From: Streptomyces venezuelae
GTDB taxonomy: Bacteria; Actinomycetota; Actinomycetes; Streptomycetales; Streptomycetaceae
Direction: 5' to 3'
DNA: 64,000 nucleotides
Assembly: GCF_008642355.1 (NCBI RefSeq)
Contig: NZ_CP029193.1
Coordinates: 4,984,001-5,048,000, forward strand
Below the pieces are notes generated by a model. That model ran no database searches and was not told the origin of the DNA. It was given only the letters and a program-made list of their open reading frames with translations. The position numbers and the translations under genes are program-made. The stretch's first letter is position 1; every line of letters starts with the position of its first letter. Shown here piece by piece: positions 59,360 through 64,000 of the stretch.

Positions 59360-62044
59360 CTACGGCGTCAGCGACTGGCCCAGCTTCGCGCCCGCCGGAG
59401 TGCCCAGGAGGGTACGGCCGTAGTAGACCCCGCTCGCACCGGGAACGCCCGAAGGTCCGCTGTCCAGCTGGAGGATCGTGCCGTCGCCGGCGTCCTCGCC
59501 CTCGACACCGATCGCCAGGTCCGCGCGGCCGGTGCCCGACAGGTCGGCCAGCGTCACCGACGAGCCGAGACGGTCGCCCGCCTCGGTGGAACCGGGCACG
59601 TCCGGCTCGTCCTGCGAGAAGGCCCGCGCGCCCGTACCGGTCAGACCGGACGCCGACCCCTTCAGGAGCAGCGACGTGCCCGCGTCCGCGCGGTTCTTGT
59701 CGGCGCGGGTGATGTCCTCGCCCGGGGCGCCCGTCAGGACGTCCGCGTAGCCGTCGAGGTCGTAGTCGCCCGCCGCGACCGACCAGCCCATGGCGTCGCC
59801 CGACTCGGCGGCGCCGGGGACTCCGGACGTCGCCTGGTGGACCGTCTTCATGCCGGTCGTCGTGAACCCCGTCGACGTGCCGGGGACCACCGTGACCTGA
59901 CCGCCCGCGTGGGCACCCGACTCGGCGGTGTACGGCTGGCCGATGACCAGGTCGTCGTAGCCGTTGCCGTTGACGTCGCCCACGGCGACCGAGCGACCAC
60001 CGGGCACGGAGAGCACGCCGACCCGGCTGAGGCCCGAGCGACCGCCCCTGAACCAGGCGACCTTGCCCTTGCCCGCCTGATCGCGGTAGGTCAGCGCGAC
60101 GTCCGCGTAACCGTCCCGGTTGAAGTCACCGGACGCGGCGTCGGGGTACGAGACGGCCGTGTCGCCCCTGGTGAGGCTGCCGCCCGACTCGTGCTCCGGG
60201 TCGAGCCGCGCGGCCCACGAGCCGCCGGTGCCGGTCGACGCGGCGAACACGTCCGCCTTGCCGTCGGCGTTGAAGTCGCCGGACGCGACCGCGGCGCCGA
60301 AGCGGGCGCCGGGGTAGTGGAAGTCGGGCGACAACTGCATGTCCGTGCCGGACGTGAACGTCGGCCCGTACAGCATCGTGACCGCGCCGCGGTCCTTGTT
60401 GGACGTGTCGTCCTCGCCCGGGGCGCCGATCACGAGGTCGGCGTACCCGTCCGCGTTCAGGTCGCCCCACGCGGTGGCCGCGCCCCAGTCGTCGCCGGTC
60501 TCGGAGGCGCCGGGGACGCCCTCGCTCGCCTGCGTCAGGGAGATCTTCGACGCGCCGACCGGTCCGCCGATGCCGCCGGGGACGACCGTCACGCTGCCGC
60601 GGTTCGAGGACGCCTTGGGGGTGCCCGCGATCAGGTCGGTGATGCCGTCGCGGTTGTAGTCGGCGGTCGGGGCGGCGGAGTTGCGGCCCGCGCTGCTGGC
60701 GAAGCGGCGTATCTCGCCGAGCTTCGCGTACAGGTTCTTGCCGGGGCAGGGCGTCGCGAAGCCGTCCTTGTGGCCGGAGACGGTGTTCAGCGACGCCTGG
60801 TCGCCCTTCTTCCACACGCCGGTGTCGTCCGCCGCGGTCAGCGTCACCTTGCCGGCCGGGTCGCCGCCGTACTGGCCGAGCTTCCATGCCGCCACGCGCG
60901 CCACCGACTCCACGGCGGCACGGCTCGGCTTCCCCGCGGGCTTGTTCGTCGCCGGGTCGCCCTCGAAGTCGCCGAGGACGGCGATACCGGTCGAGTCACC
61001 GTCGAAGCCTTCGGTGTGCGCACCCCGCACCGGCAGGTCGATGCCGCCCGCGCGGCCCTCGAAGACCTGACCGCACTTGTCCACGAGGAAGTTGTAGCCG
61101 AGGTCGTTCCCGTGCTCGACCTCCAGCTGGTACGTCATGATGCCGCGGACCAGCGCCGGGGACTCGGCGCAGCTGTAGTCGTCCGAGCCGGCCGTGTGGT
61201 GGACGAAGACCGCCTTGACCTTCTCGATGTACTCCGGCGGCGCCTTGACCCTGGACTCGTCGGCGCCCCACGCCGCGCGGCCGATCACGGGCGGCCGGGT
61301 GACCGTCGACGGCGGGGCCGTCGGCTTGGTGGGGGTGGGGTCCGGTTCGGCGGGGGTCGGGGACGGGGCGTCGGCGGCGAAGGCCGCGGGAGCCATGGCG
61401 GTGCCCTGGGCGGGCGTGCCGGAGGTGCCGGGCTTGGCGCCGGGCGTCCCCGTACCGCCGTCGAGCGCCGGGTTCTTCGCCTCCTCGGCCGTCACCCCCG
61501 GGTCCACGAGGTCGACCTGGAGCCCCTCGGGCAGCTCGGAGCTCGCCGACCCGTCGGCCGCGACGACGCGGACCTCGACGCCGTCGGAGGGACCGACCCA
61601 CAGCGGATCGGACGCGGCGCGCCTGCCGCCCTCGCCCTTCCCCGCGGGTGGCCGCTCCAGGTCGAGGGCCCGCCAGGCGCTCCACACCTCGGAGCCGACG
61701 GCACGCGTGCGCACCTGCGCCGTGCCCGAAAGCTCCTCACCGGCCCCGTCCCACGAGACGCCGAGGAGGGAGAAGAGCTCGGTCGACGTGCGCGGCAGCT
61801 CCCGCTTCGTCGCGCCGTCGGCCTCCAGCGGAAGGTCGTGCACGCGCGTCGGCCGCTTGGCGCGCGGATCGAGATCCGGCCCCTCCCCGTCGCCGGGACC
61901 GGCCACCGCGTACGTCACCGCACCCGCACCGCTCAGTGCGACGGCTCCGATCGTCAACCACGCCCTGCGCCTGAGACTCAGCGGTCGGTACGCATGCGTG
62001 GTACGCGCCTTTTGGCGCGGTTTGCGCGGGCTCAATTGCCCCAC
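59360..62044 (-). CDS. Secreted PGRP-type N-acetylmuramoyl-L-alanine amidase with FG-GAP propeller
   Basis: An 894-aa exported protein. The N-terminal segment RRAWLTIGAVALSGAGAVTY is a signal or anchor; residues about 85-185 form a beta domain; a Pro/Thr linker follows. A PGRP/amidase_2 domain spans about 250-440, with VFVHHTAGSDDYSC, DLGYNFLVDKCGQVFEGRAG and GHKDGFATPCPG giving the zinc-site residues. The rest (about 445-890) is FG-GAP/VCBS repeats such as DYNRDGITDLIAGTPKA and DLNADGYADLVIGAPGEDD, folding as a propeller. It likely cleaves peptidoglycan; the propeller may aid substrate or cell-surface binding. GTG 62044. Confidence 0.92.
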   Translation of the reverse strand: MGQLSPRKPRQKARTTHAYRPLSLRRRAWLTIGAVALSGAGAVTYAVAGPGDGEGPDLDPRAKRPTRVHDLPLEADGATKRELPRTSTELFSLLGVSWDGAGEELSGTAQVRTRAVGSEVWSAWRALDLERPPAGKGEGGRRAASDPLWVGPSDGVEVRVVAADGSASSELPEGLQVDLVDPGVTAEEAKNPALDGGTGTPGAKPGTSGTPAQGTAMAPAAFAADAPSPTPAEPDPTPTKPTAPPSTVTRPPVIGRAAWGADESRVKAPPEYIEKVKAVFVHHTAGSDDYSCAESPALVRGIMTYQLEVEHGNDLGYNFLVDKCGQVFEGRAGGIDLPVRGAHTEGFDGDSTGIAVLGDFEGDPATNKPAGKPSRAAVESVARVAAWKLGQYGGDPAGKVTLTAADDTGVWKKGDQASLNTVSGHKDGFATPCPGKNLYAKLGEIRRFASSAGRNSAAPTADYNRDGITDLIAGTPKASSNRGSVTVVPGGIGGPVGASKISLTQASEGVPGASETGDDWGAATAWGDLNADGYADLVIGAPGEDDTSNKDRGAVTMLYGPTFTSGTDMQLSPDFHYPGARFGAAVASGDFNADGKADVFAASTGTGGSWAARLDPEHESGGSLTRGDTAVSYPDAASGDFNRDGYADVALTYRDQAGKGKVAWFRGGRSGLSRVGVLSVPGGRSVAVGDVNGNGYDDLVIGQPYTAESGAHAGGQVTVVPGTSTGFTTTGMKTVHQATSGVPGAAESGDAMGWSVAAGDYDLDGYADVLTGAPGEDITRADKNRADAGTSLLLKGSASGLTGTGARAFSQDEPDVPGSTEAGDRLGSSVTLADLSGTGRADLAIGVEGEDAGDGTILQLDSGPSGVPGASGVYYGRTLLGTPAGAKLGQSLTP

Positions 62045-62252
62045 CCCTCAGCGAAAAACTGGTGAACACAGCGAGTCCGTAAGACTGATCAAGCGATGAA
62101 AGGGTTGTAGGGGCGCGGACGATTTGTCGCGTGATCTATCCCGCACGCCCCAGCGGTGACATGGAGGCGGGCCGCTGCGCTGGGTCATGTGACAGTGGTG
62201 CGCGCTGATGCGCGTGTACATGACGCGGGCGGGGCTTGAAGTGGGGGAACGG

Positions 62253-63119
62253 GTGGGGAACCGAGTGCGGACCGGGGCGTGGGCGGCCGGAGGGCGGTTG
62301 CGCAGGACCATGGTCCGTGTCGTCGCGGTGGGCGCGGCCGTGGGCGGTCTCGCGTCCTGCGGCACGGACCGCGAGGTCACGTACGCCGGAGGCACCCTCG
62401 AAAAGCTCGTGCCCGAGGACGAGAGGCGCGGCAGGGAGCTCGCGACCGAGGCGATGACGCTGTTCCGGGACGCGGACTCCGTCCGCATCGGCGTCGAGAT
62501 GGACACCCCGAAGGGCCACCAGAAGGTCTCGCTCCTCATGGACCGGAACAGCAACTGCACGGGGACCTTCGACGCGGGGCCCGCGCAGCGCGGCGACATC
62601 ATCATGATCGCGGGCGGTTCGACGTACGTGCGGTTCAGCGAGGCGGCACTCGCGGAGATCCGGCGGATGGCGGCGGCCCGCGGCCCCGAGACGGCGGCGC
62701 GGGTCCGGGAGCGGACGGCGCTGGCGAGCGGGAAGTACCTGAAGATCCCGACGGGACCCGGCGGCGGCGCGAGGCGCGTGATGCCGGTGAACAGCTGCGA
62801 CCTCGACAAGTTCACCGGTGCGATGCCGGGAAGCCCCGGCCCGAACGACGTCATCAAGGCCCTCCCCGCGACGCGTCGGCACGGCGCGGCCGTCATCCCG
62901 CTCGTCGAGAACGAGGAGGAGGGGGACAGGACGTCGGTGTACGTGGCGGCGAAGGGCAAGCCGTACCTCCTCGGCGCCGAGGTGGAGGAGAACGGCCGGA
63001 CCATGGAGATGCGCATGTCGGAGTACGGGGAACCGGTCTCCGCGGTGGCCCCGACGGCCGCCGAGACGGTCGACATCTCGAAGGTCGGCCCGGCCGGCGG
63101 CGGTCTCTTCGAGGTCTGA
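62253..63119 (+). CDS. Secreted lipoprotein of unknown function
   Basis: A 288-aa predicted lipoprotein: basic N-terminus, hydrophobic RVVAVGAAVGGLASC with lipobox LASC. The mature domain has VTYAGGTLEKLVPEDERRGR, DSVRIGVEMDTPKGHQKVSL, NSNCTGTFDAGPAQRGDIIM and VYVAAKGKPYLLGAEVEENG, compatible with the LppX/LprG-like antiparallel fold, without proof. GTG 62253 has GGGGGAA upstream; a longer frame from 62208 lacks this. It is 115 bp before the second ECF sigma factor on the same strand, so a regulatory link is possible. Confidence 0.75.
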   Translation: MGNRVRTGAWAAGGRLRRTMVRVVAVGAAVGGLASCGTDREVTYAGGTLEKLVPEDERRGRELATEAMTLFRDADSVRIGVEMDTPKGHQKVSLLMDRNSNCTGTFDAGPAQRGDIIMIAGGSTYVRFSEAALAEIRRMAAARGPETAARVRERTALASGKYLKIPTGPGGGARRVMPVNSCDLDKFTGAMPGSPGPNDVIKALPATRRHGAAVIPLVENEEEGDRTSVYVAAKGKPYLLGAEVEENGRTMEMRMSEYGEPVSAVAPTAAETVDISKVGPAGGGLFEV

Positions 63120-63233
63120 CCCGCGTGGCCCCCGGCGGACGTCCCGCTGTGACATTTCCGCCCCCTCCGACGCAGTCGACCGTGAAGGCACAGGCACGGG
63201 GACCTGTGCCCGAGCGGGCCGGATGGGAGCGGG

Positions 63234-63824
63234 TTGGGCCAGGGTGGGGGACCCCGTCGCGCACAGGCGCACGACGAAGAGCTGGGCAGGGCCGTCGCGG
63301 CGGCCCAGGAGGGCGACGAGGCGGCGTTCGCGGTCGCGTACCGCCTGGTCCAGCCGGGGCTCGTCGGCTATCTGCGCGGCCTCGTCGGCACGGACGGCGA
63401 GACGGCGGAGGACGTCGCCGCCGACGCGTGGCTGGAGATCGCGAGGGACCTCGGGCGGTTCCGCGGGGACGGCGCGGGGTTCCGCGGCTGGACCGCGACG
63501 ATCGCCCGCCACCGCGCGTTCGACCACCTGCGCCGCCTGAACACCCGCCCGCGCCCCGCCCCGCTCGACCGCGAACTCCTCGAACTCCCGGACCCCGCGA
63601 GCACGTCGGCGGCGGCCCTGGAGGCGATCTCCACGGAACGGGTCCTGACCCTGGTCGCCGCCCTGCCCCCCGACCAGGCGGAGGCGGTCCTGCTCCGCGT
63701 CGTCGTCGGCCTGGACGCGCCGACGGCAGCCCAGGTCCTGGGCAAACGACCCGGCGCGGTACGGACGGCGGCGCATCGGGGGCTGCGGAGGCTGGGGGAG
63801 TGGCTGGGGGCGTCCGGGAGCTGA
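63234..63824 (+). CDS. ECF-type sigma factor, paralog of the one at 54150
   Basis: A 196-aa sigma-70-family protein. Region 2: AVAAAQEGDEAAFAVAYRLV through ETAEDVAADAWLEIARDLGR and ARHRAFDHLRRLNTR; region 4: ALEAISTERVLTLVAALPPD to AQVLGKRPGAVRTAAHRG. Similarity to the 54150 sigma runs through both regions, by eye around half identical. It carries no TTA codon, unlike its paralog. TTG 63234 with GGGAG upstream. No zinc-finger anti-sigma gene follows; the preceding lipoprotein is the closest candidate partner. Confidence 0.88.
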   Translation: MGQGGGPRRAQAHDEELGRAVAAAQEGDEAAFAVAYRLVQPGLVGYLRGLVGTDGETAEDVAADAWLEIARDLGRFRGDGAGFRGWTATIARHRAFDHLRRLNTRPRPAPLDRELLELPDPASTSAAALEAISTERVLTLVAALPPDQAEAVLLRVVVGLDAPTAAQVLGKRPGAVRTAAHRGLRRLGEWLGASGS

Positions 63825-63855
63825 AGGCGGGATCGCGGACAGGGTGCGGGGCTTC

Positions 63856-64000
63856 TCAGCCGGCGCGGGGAGGCGTGAGCTCGCCGAGGTCGGGATCGAT
63901 CTCGAAGGGGACGGGGCGGTGGAGAGTGCCGCGGAAGCAGGGACGGTGCGGCTGCTCGCCACTCCGAGCGCGGACAGCGCGGTGCCCGTCCGATGGCGGA
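63856..64000 (-). CDS. C-terminal end of a gene cut by the window edge
   Basis: About 48 codons of an uninterrupted frame with good codon bias enter from the right edge and end at a stop at 63856. The C-terminal residues read GEQPHRPCFRGTLHRPVPFE then IDPDLGELTPPRAG. I do not recognise the protein from this fragment. It is convergent with the sigma factor, 31 bp away. Confidence 0.5.
   Translation of the reverse strand, partial: PPSDGHRAVRARSGEQPHRPCFRGTLHRPVPFEIDPDLGELTPPRAG

Noticed and set aside
59351..62065. Long open frame on the plus strand opposite the amidase gene
   Set aside because: It is the complement shadow of a well-supported gene; its translation is Arg/Gly-rich with no family motifs.

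Overview
The window is a very GC-rich (roughly 70% or more by eye) actinobacterial chromosome segment, almost certainly Streptomyces. The evidence is the near-total G/C bias at third codon positions, many GTG and TTG starts, very rare TTA codons, translationally coupled genes overlapping by 1-13 bases, and the gene content (MocR divergons, ECF sigma factors, WXG-Rhs toxin, abundant lipoproteins). From memory and unverified, the order mdh - betaine genes - glyA - trpS - dacA-like - sdh resembles the S. coelicolor core chromosome around mdh. I see no tRNA, rRNA, CRISPR array, insertion sequence or prophage.

Layout. 1-3.8 kb: an XRE-type membrane regulator with a 31-copy pentapeptide repeat, then malate dehydrogenase behind a palindromic operator. 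3.8-7.5 kb: MFS exporter divergent from a LysR regulator, and a small XRE regulator/membrane-protein pair. 7.6-14.8 kb: a choline-to-glycine-betaine module (betaine aldehyde dehydrogenase, GMC choline dehydrogenase, three-gene ABC importer). 14.9-18.9 kb: PEP mutase-like enzyme and two AhpD-like proteins divergent from a MocR regulator, then a DMT transporter. 19-24 kb: a YgiB/YgiC-like lipoprotein/ATP-grasp pair, a lipoprotein, a serine hydrolase and ornithine aminotransferase. 24.2-27.4 kb: glyA under a ZTP (pfl) riboswitch, a broken sigma-factor locus, trpS. 27.5-30.5 kb: a 2H phosphoesterase and two tandem paralogous lipoproteins.

30.6-36 kb holds homologs of every step of decaprenylphosphoryl-arabinose (DPA) synthesis: UbiA-type phosphoribosyltransferase, PAP2 phosphatase, DprE1, DprE2 and a GtrA protein, followed by a YihY/BrkB membrane protein. 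36-39.5 kb: D-Ala-D-Ala carboxypeptidase, a small SCO4848-like membrane protein, a membrane metallophosphoesterase and an anti-sigma-type ATPase. 39.5-45.3 kb: a VOC protein and a polymorphic-toxin locus (a WXG-Rhs giant protein with a toxin tip, its probable immunity gene and an orphan fragment). 45.4-48.8 kb: the sdhCDAB operon. 49-55 kb: an OHCU-decarboxylase paralog without its catalytic histidine, a GH20 hexosaminidase, small hypotheticals, an MmpS-like protein, and two adjacent genes with in-frame TTA codons, one an ECF sigma factor.

55.5-59.3 kb is the least familiar part: a large P-loop NTPase followed by a membrane-anchored periplasmic-binding-protein-like sensor with no permease or ABC ATPase, possibly an undescribed sensing or signalling pair. 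59.4-64 kb: a PGRP amidase with FG-GAP propeller, a lipoprotein, a second ECF sigma factor paralogous to the first, and a gene cut by the window edge.
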